Positions 24,706 through 32,608 of a stretch of 64,000 nt of DNA are shown here, one piece after another (positions within the stretch are counted from its first letter, which is position 1; every line of letters starts with the position of its first letter). The notes beneath the pieces were generated by a model. It had not been told where the DNA came from, did no database searches, and saw only the letters and a program-made list of their open reading frames with translations. The position numbers were made by a program, and so were the translations under genes. This DNA is from Sporosarcina luteola (GTDB taxonomy: Bacteria > Bacillota > Bacilli > Bacillales_A > Planococcaceae): the NCBI GenBank assembly GCA_014204635.1, contig JACHLS010000006.1, positions 204,199 through 268,198 of the forward strand, read 5' to 3'.

Positions 24706-25158
24706 ATGACGATGAATTTGCGAAACTGGGCACTCTCTCTTCTCCTAACATCCGTCGTTACGACACTCATAGCGAACCTGATTGGCAACCATGTTTCCAT
24801 TGCAGAATCCATCCCAGGTGTGCTCTCGCTATCCGCTATTGCGTTTGTCGGCATCGCTTTAGGGAAGTTGATCCCTTTAAAGATTCCACCTATCGTCTAT
24901 GTCGTGTTGACGGGAATGGTTGTGGCCAGTCCTATTTCTCCTATCGCCCAGCCGATTATTGATTCCACCGCGAAGATTTCTTTCATGGCTCCGATCACAA
25001 TTGTCGGGACGCTCGCCGGAATCGGGCTCGACTTCAAATCATTTATTAGCCAAAGTTGGAAAATGGTCATCGTGGCCATCTTGGTCTTCACGGGCACTTT
25101 TCTCATACAAGCTACGTTTGCTGAAATTTTCTTGAATGTGACAAATGCATTTGATTGA
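24706..25158 (+). CDS. Small membrane protein, probable partner of the DUF3100 protein
   Basis: Membrane protein of 150 residues with four or five hydrophobic helices (WALSLLLTSVVTTLIANLIG, then LSAIAFVGIALGKLIPL, then TIVGTLAGIGLD). I do not recognise a named family. The pattern GTLAGIGLD resembles segments of bile-acid/sodium-type or LrgB-like carriers, but weakly. AAGGAG lies nine bases before the ATG, inside the end of the DUF3100 gene. The one-base gap argues for translational coupling and a two-subunit membrane complex with it. Confidence 0.7.
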   Translation: MTMNLRNWALSLLLTSVVTTLIANLIGNHVSIAESIPGVLSLSAIAFVGIALGKLIPLKIPPIVYVVLTGMVVASPISPIAQPIIDSTAKISFMAPITIVGTLAGIGLDFKSFISQSWKMVIVAILVFTGTFLIQATFAEIFLNVTNAFD

Positions 25159-25188
25159 TTTACAAATAAATAATCATGGAGGGTTATC

Positions 25189-26535
25189 ATGAAAATAAAA
25201 GAGCATGCGGATTTGCTTGTGAAAAATTGTTCCCTATTGACCCCTGACTTTCAAATTACACATAATCAAACCGTTGTAATAAGGGATTCTACTATTGTCG
25301 AGATTGGAGACACGACAACCCTTTCGGACTGCTATACAGCGACTGAAACCATCGATGCAAAAGGAAAGCTCGCTATGCCAGGTCTCATTGATGCCCATAC
25401 TCACACTTGCCAACAGCTTTTAAGAGGCCGGATCGCGGATGAGCTGCCGATGATTTGGACAAGAATCATGGTTCCCTTTGAAAGTCATCTTCAGGAAAAG
25501 GACGTTCGGATCAGTTCCCAGCTAAGCTGCCTTGAGATGATCAAATCAGGAACGACCGCATTTATTGATGCCGGTGGAAGACATATGCATAAAGCCGCTG
25601 AGTCCATTTTAGAATCCGGTTTGCGTGGCGTCATTACCTGTTCAACCATGGATAGCGGCAGAGAGATTCCCTCTTCGATGAAGCTGACAATCGCTGAAAA
25701 TATCGACCTCAATCGGCAATTGTTCAACGCTTTCAACGGAGCTGGCAACGGGAGACTGGATGTATGGTTTTCTCTGCGCTCTATCATTTCCTGTACGCCT
25801 GAACTCATCCAGCAAGTGTTTGAAACAGCAAAGGAATGTTCCACCGGCGTGCAATCCCATATGAATGAATATACAAATGAAATCGGGTATTGTCTTGAAA
25901 ACTTCCAAATGCGGCCTTACGAATATTTGGAGTCGTTAGGTGTGCTGAGCGACCATTTCTTAGGGGCGCACAGCATTCTCCTCTCACCAAACGAGATGGA
26001 TATCATCCAGGAGCATGATTGCAAAGTTGCCCATAGTCCTGTGAGTAATTCTGGAAAAGGGGTACCCAATACACCTCAATTATTACAGAGAGGGATAACT
26101 GTCAGTCTCGGTACAGATGGCGCGGGGCATTCCGGCTTGAACTTGTTCGACCAGATGCGTGTGTTCAAATCACTAATGCGCGCTTCTTATGGATCGCCTA
26201 TTGCCGATCCGGTCGTCATGCCTTCAACGACGCTCCTGGAAATGGCAACAGCAGGAGGAGCAAAGGCGATGCACCGGGATGACCAAGTAGGAACGCTTGA
26301 AGCCGGCAAAAAGGCGGATCTCATTCTTATTGATATCGATCAGCCCCATATCCAGCCAACCCACAACTTAGTAAACACGCTGATTGAAGTCGTCACGAGC
26401 AGGGACGTTACAGACATGATTGTCGACGGGCAGCTGTTGATGAAAGATAGACAAGTCTTTACAATGGATGAAGAGAAAATACTATTTGAAAGCAGCCATG
26501 CATTGAAAGAGCTTTCCGTTCGAGCAAATATATAA
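25189..26535 (+). CDS. Amidohydrolase of the ATZ/TRZ deaminase type, putative guanine or 8-oxoguanine deaminase
   Basis: Cytosolic enzyme of 448 residues with a complete metal site: H70 and H72 in DAHTHTCQ, H224 and E227 in SHMNE, H261 in GAHSILLSPNE, and D310 in LGTDGAG. The terminal beta-sandwich is formed by both ends (LLVKNCSLLTPD, and GTLEAGKKADLILID near 375). This is the subtype I-like set of deaminases acting on guanine, 8-oxoguanine, cytosine, adenosine analogues or triazines. The riboswitch upstream makes a guanine derivative the best guess. GGAGG precedes the ATG, 30 bases after the membrane gene. Exact substrate unproven. Confidence 0.82.
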   Translation: MKIKEHADLLVKNCSLLTPDFQITHNQTVVIRDSTIVEIGDTTTLSDCYTATETIDAKGKLAMPGLIDAHTHTCQQLLRGRIADELPMIWTRIMVPFESHLQEKDVRISSQLSCLEMIKSGTTAFIDAGGRHMHKAAESILESGLRGVITCSTMDSGREIPSSMKLTIAENIDLNRQLFNAFNGAGNGRLDVWFSLRSIISCTPELIQQVFETAKECSTGVQSHMNEYTNEIGYCLENFQMRPYEYLESLGVLSDHFLGAHSILLSPNEMDIIQEHDCKVAHSPVSNSGKGVPNTPQLLQRGITVSLGTDGAGHSGLNLFDQMRVFKSLMRASYGSPIADPVVMPSTTLLEMATAGGAKAMHRDDQVGTLEAGKKADLILIDIDQPHIQPTHNLVNTLIEVVTSRDVTDMIVDGQLLMKDRQVFTMDEEKILFESSHALKELSVRANI

Positions 26536-26572
26536 CCCCTATGTAAGGGGAGGAATAATCGAGGTTTCCCTA

Positions 26573-27352
26573 ATGTCTATTTTACTTTTATGTATCGTCT
26601 TACTTGCCAACTTGGTGATTGGCATCTTTCTAGGAATATCCGGAATTGCGGGATTCCTACTGCCGTTAATTTACGTTGGTTTTTTACACTTGCCAGTCCA
26701 TGACTCCCTTGCCCTCAGTTTTTTGGCATTTGCCGTTTCAGGCGTGCTGGGAGCCTACTCCTATTGGAAAATGAAACACATGGATTTGAAGCTTGCCCTA
26801 TTTTTAAGTATCGGAAGTCTCCCTGGAGCTTTTTTGGGCGTGCAGATCAATGTTCTGACTTCTGATTTCCTCGTCAGGCTGTTTCTTTATCTGTTCGTCT
26901 TGCTTGCTGGATTGTCCATTCTACTTAAGAAAGACAAAGGCGAGGTCGAACAAAAACGTTCAACTCTGCTGGATCATCGCCTATTCGTTATGCTGCTTGG
27001 ATTTTTGACAGCAACCATCTGTGCACTGACAGGCGCTGGCGGACCGATCCTATTAGTTCCGTTACTCGCAAGCTTCGGAGTCAATATTCGAGTGGCAGTC
27101 GGCGTGAGTCTCTTAAATTCCGTCATTATCGCCCTGCCTTCCATGGCGGGATACTTCTCTCGTGCCAATACGGATTCGATCGTCGTCTTGATTGTCGCCA
27201 GCTTGCTTGGAACAATCATTGGAATCCTGACGGGCACACGGATTGCCAACAAAGTTCCGATTCCGCAGTTAAAGTTAACGATTGCGATCATTACGATCGT
27301 ATCATCCGTTTATATGTTAGCCTCATTGGTGATTCGTACTGTATCTGCGTAA
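26573..27352 (+). CDS. TauE/SafE-family anion exporter-like protein
   Basis: Membrane protein of 259 residues with eight helices in two repeats, each with the family pattern: GISGIAGFLLPLIYVGFL at the start and TGAGGPILLVPLLASFG near residue 150. TauE/SafE proteins move organic or inorganic anions such as sulfoacetate or sulfite; several purine-degradation loci use relatives of unknown substrate. It starts 37 bases after the amidohydrolase with GAGG upstream, and the terminator at 27387 follows, so it is the last gene of the riboswitch operon. It may export a product of the pathway. Confidence 0.8.
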   Translation: MSILLLCIVLLANLVIGIFLGISGIAGFLLPLIYVGFLHLPVHDSLALSFLAFAVSGVLGAYSYWKMKHMDLKLALFLSIGSLPGAFLGVQINVLTSDFLVRLFLYLFVLLAGLSILLKKDKGEVEQKRSTLLDHRLFVMLLGFLTATICALTGAGGPILLVPLLASFGVNIRVAVGVSLLNSVIIALPSMAGYFSRANTDSIVVLIVASLLGTIIGILTGTRIANKVPIPQLKLTIAIITIVSSVYMLASLVIRTVSA

Positions 27353-27386
27353 GAAAACACCTCTTAGATTTGTAGCTTTCCACCAC

Positions 27387-27419
27387 AAAGAGCCATGCCC
27401 CTTGAGGACATGGCTCTTT
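27387..27419 (+). terminator. Terminator closing the riboswitch operon
   Basis: AAAGAGCCATG pairs perfectly with CATGGCTCTTT across an 11-base loop, 35 bases after the TauE-like stop. The hairpin has A/T on both sides and may also work for leftward transcripts. The rest of 27420-27626 shows no gene. Confidence 0.75.
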
Positions 27420-27626
27420 CTCAATACTGGTTACTCTCCTGCCTGTTTGGCTGCGGACGAACCTTTCAGCAGTTTCAAAACAGCAAAGAACCAGAGCAAC
27501 AATTCCTAAAATCATTTTACATTGAAGCCAAATCGCATTGTGGATGAGAAGGAGACAATTCTCTAACTAGGTTTCATCCATTGACGTTTCCGTTCGACCT
27601 TTTCAGCAATAGTGCAGGTTGGAACA

Positions 27627-28196
27627 TTACTTCATATACTTTGCTACTAGCTCGTAGCATCTTTCTCTCGTCAAACTTGCTTGCGTAGCGACATACTCCA
27701 ACGATTCCATCGAGCCGCCTTGATAGGCGAGCGATGACTTTTTCGCTTTTTCATCTCGTTGTTCCATCCAAGCCCGCTGCTCTTCTCTTAGCTGGTCCAT
27801 CTGTTCAGAACTGAGCTGTTCCTTTAGCAATCCGTATATCCGATTCAATTCCACATCCCATTTTTCATATCGCTCCGTCTCCTGGTTTTCGAGCTCGACC
27901 GTTGTCGTGCCCACTTCTCCGTTCCGGTCCGCCTCTTCCATTTCATTCAGTTTCTTGAGGTACTGTTCTTGCGTCAGCTCCGCACTTTCCTGATCAGGTT
28001 CTGTATTAGACGGATTCGTTTCGGTTTCCTCTGTCTCATTTGAAGCGTTGTCCGAATGAGGCTTGCGTTCAATTTGGGTTGGATTCGGCGTATCATCTGA
28101 TTGAGCACTTGGCTCCTCAGATGTATTCCCACATACCGCTAAAATCCCCAGACTTACCGTCAATATAACTGTTGAAACCATGCGTTTGTTTTTCAT
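27627..28196 (-). CDS. Putative lipoprotein with an LprI-like (DUF1311) C-terminal domain
   Basis: Protein of 189 residues. The signal region STVILTVSLGILAVCGN ends in a lipobox-like AVC. A low-complexity linker rich in Thr, Asn, Glu and Pro spans residues 25-75. The C-terminal 100 residues resemble the lysozyme-inhibitor LprI/DUF1311 fold: YEKWDVELNRIYGLLKEQLS, QLREEQRAWMEQRDEKAK and TRERCYELV. Such proteins are cell-surface and may bind hydrolases. The ATG at 28196 is preferred; an in-frame TTG lies two codons upstream. It is apparently a single-gene unit. Confidence 0.75.
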   Translation of the reverse strand: MKNKRMVSTVILTVSLGILAVCGNTSEEPSAQSDDTPNPTQIERKPHSDNASNETEETETNPSNTEPDQESAELTQEQYLKKLNEMEEADRNGEVGTTTVELENQETERYEKWDVELNRIYGLLKEQLSSEQMDQLREEQRAWMEQRDEKAKKSSLAYQGGSMESLEYVATQASLTRERCYELVAKYMK

Positions 28197-28281
28197 CTGC
28201 AAAACTACCTTTCTATTCTAGGATGTGATCTTGTCTACATTCTAAAGATTGTGTTTTGCCACTTCAACGATCTGGATTCAA

Positions 28282-28308
28282 TAAAAAAGCACCATTCAAC
28301 ATGGCGCT
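28282..28308 (-). terminator. Terminator after the DinB gene
   Basis: Minus strand AGCGCCAT, GTTGA, ATGGTGCT followed by TTTTTTATT. It begins eight bases past the DinB-like stop codon. Confidence 0.8.
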
Positions 28309-28315
28309 TAGATGA

Positions 28316-28834
28316 TTAGTTGGTTGAGTTAATTTCATATAAATAGAAAATATAATCCGTCGAGACACCCGCCTCCCCTTGCTGACGAATCATCGCCGCC
28401 ACATTCCCCCGGTGATAAGTGCCGTGATTGACTACGTGATGTACGAGCTCTGCGAGATTCGTTTCTAGCCGTCCGTATTGGGGATGCTCCGGGAATACAG
28501 GCTTCTCCATGTTACCCTCTTCAGCGAAAAATGCACGATACAAAGTCGCCGATTCTTCAAACAGCGCTTCCACTGTCTCCAACCGCTTATCGCCGATCTT
28601 TTCTTGTGCTTCGCGCATAGAAGCTTGAATCACATCCATCGTCTTGCCCTGCATGACGCCAAACCAGATGGTGTCTGTCATAAAAATATGGGCCAGCGTG
28701 TCGGCAATGGAGGGAAACACACTGTCAATCTTTCGATCATATAGTTCTCTTGGCAGTTCCTTTAATCGAGTAAATAGTCGGTTGTTTGCCCAAACGTGGT
28801 AATCGTACATTTGTACAGCAGGGTGTTGTTTCAT
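28316..28834 (-). CDS. DinB-family protein (four-helix metal-binding fold)
   Basis: Protein of 172 residues with the DinB/YfiT four-helix bundle. The metal-binding histidines are in SIADTLAHIFMTD and in LVHHVVNHGTYHRGN. The N terminus has YDYHVWANNRLF, a common opening. Family members include bacillithiol S-transferases and DNA-damage-induced proteins; the substrate here is not evident. GGAGCGATGATTA precedes the ATG. Monocistronic, with its own terminator. Confidence 0.88.
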   Translation of the reverse strand: MKQHPAVQMYDYHVWANNRLFTRLKELPRELYDRKIDSVFPSIADTLAHIFMTDTIWFGVMQGKTMDVIQASMREAQEKIGDKRLETVEALFEESATLYRAFFAEEGNMEKPVFPEHPQYGRLETNLAELVHHVVNHGTYHRGNVAAMIRQQGEAGVSTDYIFYLYEINSTN

Positions 28835-28968
28835 TAATCATCGCTCCTCCAAAATGTGTTTTTACTTATTTATTATTTCACATGGCTCGGCAGAATCCTT
28901 TATTCTTGAGACATTTATTTTTAGAGACGTTCGAGAATAGAGATTCTGCAATCTATTACAAAAATGAA

Positions 28969-29004
28969 AATAACCACCTCTCTATTTTCAGTGAAGTGGT
29001 TATT
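28969..29004 (-). other. Terminator-like hairpin without an assignable gene
   Basis: AATAACCAC pairs with GTGGTTATT; on the minus strand TTTTCATTTTTG follows. It would end a leftward transcript, but no convincing leftward gene lies between 29004 and 29331. The roughly 500-base gap 28835-29331 has only short open frames, with no recognisable product. Confidence 0.4.
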
Positions 29005-29243
29005 CCTCATCAAGCGAATTATGAACAAGTATTCAATGCAGCCAAGCAGGTTTTGAGATGCAGCAAGATTGTTTCGCTCCCTATAGATTTATTTCACACT
29101 CAGTACTCTTATTTGTTTTAAGGCTCATACAATCCTTCAGTAAGATCTCTTCTGCTCTATCTTTATACTTAATAATTAGTTTATCTTTCTCTGTTCGCTT
29201 CCTTTTATTGGATGGCCCTCATCTCAATTCCTCCATCAAAAGT

Positions 29244-29269
29244 CGTAGAAAAGTTCAAGCTTTTCTACG
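29244..29269 (+). other. Perfect hairpin in the leader of the SDR-QueA-like operon
   Basis: CGTAGAAAAG, TTCAAG, CTTTTCTACG is a perfect 10-bp stem 63 bases before the SDR start. No T-run follows it, so it is not a plain terminator. It may be an operator or an RNA-stability element. Confidence 0.45.
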
Positions 29270-29331
29270 AGGGAAAGATTTCTTGCCATCGATATACTTT
29301 GGATAGCAAGAGATTAAAGGAGAGAATGAAT

Positions 29332-30039
29332 ATGAAAAATAGAGTCGTGATGATTACAGGCGCATCGAAAGGATTAGGCAGAGCATTGACGCTAGCCTTT
29401 GCAAAGGAAGGGGCAAAGCTTGCCATCTGCGCGAGAACCGAGAAAAGTCTGCAGATGGTGAAGAGAGAAGCCGAGGCGTTTGGAACGGAAGTGCTGGCCA
29501 TTACAGCTGATGTATCAAATGTCCGGGATGTGGAACGGTTCATTGCCACTGCGGAAAATGCATTTGGCCGGATTGATGTGTTGATTAATAATGCATCCAT
29601 TCTAGGGCCAAGTCCGATGCCGATGCTTCTCGACTATCCCGAAGAGGATTTTGCGGAGGTGCTGCGGGTCAATGTTGTTTCCGCATTTTTAGTTACGAGA
29701 CGCGTCATACCTGGAATGCTGGAGCGAAACGACGGTGCCATCATTAATGTCACTTCAGAGGCGGGCCATACAGGATATGCCGGTTGGGGGGCTTACGGCA
29801 TTTCCAAATTCGCCATAGAAGGGCTGACCGAAACATGGGCGGATGAGCTGCGCCATACGAACGTGCGCGTCAACATGATCGATCCAGGGGAAATGAATAC
29901 GGAAATGCACCGGTTAGCCGTTCCCGACTGCGATTATCCGTTGGCAAACCCAGAAGATGTCGTGGATACGTTTCTACAACTCGCATCCGCAGAAATACAC
30001 GGGCAGCGGTTTGAGGCGCAGGCAGAAGGTGAAGCTTGA
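29332..30039 (+). CDS. Short-chain dehydrogenase/reductase in a QueA-like operon
   Basis: Enzyme of 235 residues: VVMITGASKGLGRALTLAF (cofactor loop), ITADVSNVRD, LINNAS, the active-site serine in INVTSEAGHTG, and YGISKFAIEGL with catalytic tyrosine and lysine. The acidic/basic pattern after strand 2 (CARTEKS) suggests NADP(H). The ATG at 29332 lies nine bases after AAAGGAG; another ATG two codons upstream is only three bases away. Its TGA overlaps the ATG of the QueA-like gene, so the two products are made together and probably act in one pathway. The substrate is unknown. Confidence 0.87.
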   Translation: MKNRVVMITGASKGLGRALTLAFAKEGAKLAICARTEKSLQMVKREAEAFGTEVLAITADVSNVRDVERFIATAENAFGRIDVLINNASILGPSPMPMLLDYPEEDFAEVLRVNVVSAFLVTRRVIPGMLERNDGAIINVTSEAGHTGYAGWGAYGISKFAIEGLTETWADELRHTNVRVNMIDPGEMNTEMHRLAVPDCDYPLANPEDVVDTFLQLASAEIHGQRFEAQAEGEA

Positions 30040-31067
30040 TGGCAGTCAAATCACTGGATTTTCATCTCCCGGATGAACTCAATGCTTCCCATCCCCCTGA
30101 AAAACGAGGGGTGCGAAGGGATCATGTCCGTATGTTGGTGCTTAATCGGACAACCGGTGAAATCTATCACGACCGATTCCATCACTTACTGGATTATCTG
30201 CAACCGGGGGATCTCGTCATCTTAAATAATAGCCGCACCATACCTGCCGTTTTACAAGGAGAATGGCTGCGGCAACAGATACAACTCGCAGCTCAAATAG
30301 AAGTTCGTTTGGCACGACGCCGGAATGAAGATACATGGGAGGCATTACTCCTCGCAAGCCCTGTTAAAACCGGGGATACAATTCACTTTTCAGCAGAATT
30401 GTCGGCTACCGTGATAGAACGTAAGGACAATTCCCCACTAACGACCATTCAGTTTTCAAAAAAAGGAACGGATTTATTCCAGGAACTCTACTCCCTCGGC
30501 GAACCGATCCGTTATGAATATATCCATGAGCCGTGGACGTTGGACTATTATCAAACCGTCTTTGGCAGCCATCCAGGGTCTGTCGAAATGCCGTCAGCTG
30601 GCCGGGCTTTCAGCTGGGAACTCCTCTTTTCCTTAATGCAGGCTGGCGTCCAGATTGAGTATATTCAATTGCATACAGGATTAAGCTACTTGCTCGATGA
30701 CGAGTACGAACATTCGCCAGAAGAGAATGAAGAAGAATATCATATTAGCGAACGCACCATGCAGAAGCTTCATGAGACGAAGTCAGCCGGAAAAAAAGTG
30801 ATTGCTGTCGGGACAACCGTCGTTCGCGCCCTGGAAAGTGCCGTTCTGCATAATGAACTTTCTGGCAGGACAAACCTGTATATCAACCGCCACTACCCTT
30901 TAAAAATCGTAGACGGTATGTTAACGGGTCTTCACGAACCAAAAGCAAGCCATTTGGAAATGCTGTCCGCTTTTGTTTCCGTGCAGCATTTATATGCTGC
31001 TTACACTGAAGCCATCAAATCTCGCTACTTATGGCATGAATTCGGTGACATGAATTTAATTCTATAA
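30039..31067 (+). CDS. Diverged QueA-family protein (SAM:tRNA ribosyltransferase-isomerase-like)
   Basis: Protein of 342 residues aligning over its length with QueA, which transfers ribose from S-adenosylmethionine to 7-aminomethyl-7-deazaguanine in tRNA. Shared parts include LNRTTGEIYHDRFHHLLDYL, PGDLVILNNSRTIPA, VIAVGTTVVRALES and KIVDGMLTGLHEPK. Differences lie in the catalytic region: the usual P-T-A-G-L-H-F is PSAGRAF here, the GLGTFRPV stretch is GLSYLLDD, and the NFHLPKST block is GLHEPKAS. These changes suggest a paralog with another substrate. It starts inside the SDR stop codon and is followed 12 bases later by a VOC gene. Confidence 0.85.
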   Translation: MAVKSLDFHLPDELNASHPPEKRGVRRDHVRMLVLNRTTGEIYHDRFHHLLDYLQPGDLVILNNSRTIPAVLQGEWLRQQIQLAAQIEVRLARRRNEDTWEALLLASPVKTGDTIHFSAELSATVIERKDNSPLTTIQFSKKGTDLFQELYSLGEPIRYEYIHEPWTLDYYQTVFGSHPGSVEMPSAGRAFSWELLFSLMQAGVQIEYIQLHTGLSYLLDDEYEHSPEENEEEYHISERTMQKLHETKSAGKKVIAVGTTVVRALESAVLHNELSGRTNLYINRHYPLKIVDGMLTGLHEPKASHLEMLSAFVSVQHLYAAYTEAIKSRYLWHEFGDMNLIL

Positions 31068-31079
31068 GGGGAGGAACTT

Positions 31080-31427
31080 ATGCGTGTGCATCATTACGGG
31101 CTGGATGTGAAAGATCTTGAACAGTCTACGTCTTTTTATCAGGACCTTCTCAACCTAAAAATAGAAACCCGTTTCTCTTTTATGGAGGAAGAGATCGTGT
31201 TTCTAGCCTCTGGGGGTTTTAGGCTGGAATTAATTAAAACTGAAGAAGAAGAGAAAACCATTCATATTTGCTTTGAGGTGGCCGATCTTCTAGAGGTGAT
31301 GAACCGATTGGATTGCGCAGATCGACTGGAAGGCCCGTATGAGCTTCCGAATGGGTGGAAAACAGTCTTTTACAAAGGACCCAGTCAAGAGATCCTCGAG
31401 TTCATTCAGATCGAAAGTACGGTATAA
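31080..31427 (+). CDS. VOC-family protein of the QueA-like operon
   Basis: Protein of 115 residues with the VOC double module: VHHYGLDVKDLEQSTSFYQDLL at the start and GPSQEILEFIQIE at the end, where the glutamate of LEFIQ is the usual ligand position. AGGGGAGGAACTT precedes the ATG, 12 bases after the QueA-like stop, so the genes are co-transcribed. Together with an SDR and a SAM-using ribosyltransferase-like enzyme it looks like a short biosynthetic or detoxification pathway. No substrate can be assigned. Confidence 0.8.
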   Translation: MRVHHYGLDVKDLEQSTSFYQDLLNLKIETRFSFMEEEIVFLASGGFRLELIKTEEEEKTIHICFEVADLLEVMNRLDCADRLEGPYELPNGWKTVFYKGPSQEILEFIQIESTV

Positions 31428-31458
31428 TAGCTAGAAATAGAGGTTGGAGGGGCTTGAA

Positions 31459-32577
31459 ATGTCCGGAGACGCTACATACGAAGATATTACCATTCTAAAA
31501 GAAATTGCCGAGCTTCTAAATGAAGGAACGGATACTACAGCAATTCTCTCCGGCGTTTTACAGAAGCTTCTTCACGTCACAGGTCTGCAAACCGGCTGGA
31601 TTTTTTTGATTGATAGGCGGGGCAGGCATCAGCTTATAGCAGATGTCGCTTTGCCACCCGCTTTAGCAAATGACAACAACCAAAGGATGTGCCAGGGAAA
31701 ATGCTGGTGTGTCAACAGATATAACAACCACGACTTAAATAAGGCAACGAACATTATTGAATGCAAACGAATTGAGGAGGCCCTGGCAGACGAGGCGGGC
31801 AACACATGCGGACTCACCCATCATGCAACCGTTCCGCTTCGAGCTGGCGAGGAACGGTTCGGCATCTTGAATGTCGGTTCTCCATACAAAACTCATTTTC
31901 AAAAGAATGAGCTTGCTTTACTTGAAGCGGTCGCTTTCCAGATCGGCACTGCCTTGAAGCGGATCAAACTCACGCAACGCGAACAAGAAACGGCTTTGAT
32001 TGCGGAACGAAACCGACTGGCGAGGGATCTTCATGATTCCGTGAACCAGCTTTTGTTTTCCCTGAGTCTGACAGCGAGAGCAGGCGTAGAAATGACAAAA
32101 GAGGAGGAAGTGAAACAAACCTTCCGCTACATTCAAGATTTGACCCAGGATGCGCTAGGGGAAATGCGGGCGTTAATTTGGCAACTAAAACCGCAAGGAC
32201 TTGAGAATGGCTTAGTCAGCGCGCTCGCCAGTTATGCTGAAATGATCGGCTTGTCTATTCATTCCATGATGACAGGAGCGGTAAGTCTTCCGAGTAAAGT
32301 CGAGGAGGCACTGTGGCGAATTGGGCAAGAAGCACTCGCCAACTGTAAAAAGCATGCCAACACGAATGAAGTCGCGTTATCCTTCCAGGCGGACGACAAA
32401 GAAGTGCGGATGACTATTCAGGATACAGGCTGCGGCTTTTATTATGACGAAAACTCCCCCATCCTCTCACTTGGCTTACGTAATATGAAAGCACGGACTG
32501 AAGCGTTGAATGGGCAGTTTCAAATAACGAGCAAGTTGGGCAATGGGACAGCAATCCACATTCGGATCCCGCTGTAA
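31459..32577 (+). CDS. yhcY: GAF-domain sensor histidine kinase, YhcY type, with a cysteine cluster
   Basis: Soluble kinase of 372 residues without transmembrane segments. A GAF domain (about 20-175) is followed by a HisKA_3 dimerisation helix, IAERNRLARDLHDSVNQLLF, with the phosphoacceptor histidine. An HATPase of the NarX/LiaS type (RIGQEALANCKKHA, DTGCGF, LGLRNMKAR) completes it. Size and partner match B. subtilis YhcY/YhcZ. The GAF domain has cysteines at 78, 82, 84, 102 and 117, with CQGKCWC as core, which suggests an iron-sulfur or redox centre like that of staphylococcal AirS. ATG at 31459 follows TTGGAGGGG. It starts 31 bases after the VOC gene and may belong to that operon. Confidence 0.85.
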   Translation: MSGDATYEDITILKEIAELLNEGTDTTAILSGVLQKLLHVTGLQTGWIFLIDRRGRHQLIADVALPPALANDNNQRMCQGKCWCVNRYNNHDLNKATNIIECKRIEEALADEAGNTCGLTHHATVPLRAGEERFGILNVGSPYKTHFQKNELALLEAVAFQIGTALKRIKLTQREQETALIAERNRLARDLHDSVNQLLFSLSLTARAGVEMTKEEEVKQTFRYIQDLTQDALGEMRALIWQLKPQGLENGLVSALASYAEMIGLSIHSMMTGAVSLPSKVEEALWRIGQEALANCKKHANTNEVALSFQADDKEVRMTIQDTGCGFYYDENSPILSLGLRNMKARTEALNGQFQITSKLGNGTAIHIRIPL

Positions 32578-32608
32578 GTTGCAATTCCACGTGAAGGAGG
32601 AAAAAACA

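Noticed and set aside
28786..29121. Rightward open frame of 111 codons between the DinB and SDR genes
   Set aside because: It starts within the DinB gene on the opposite strand, has no ribosome binding site, and the product matches no family.
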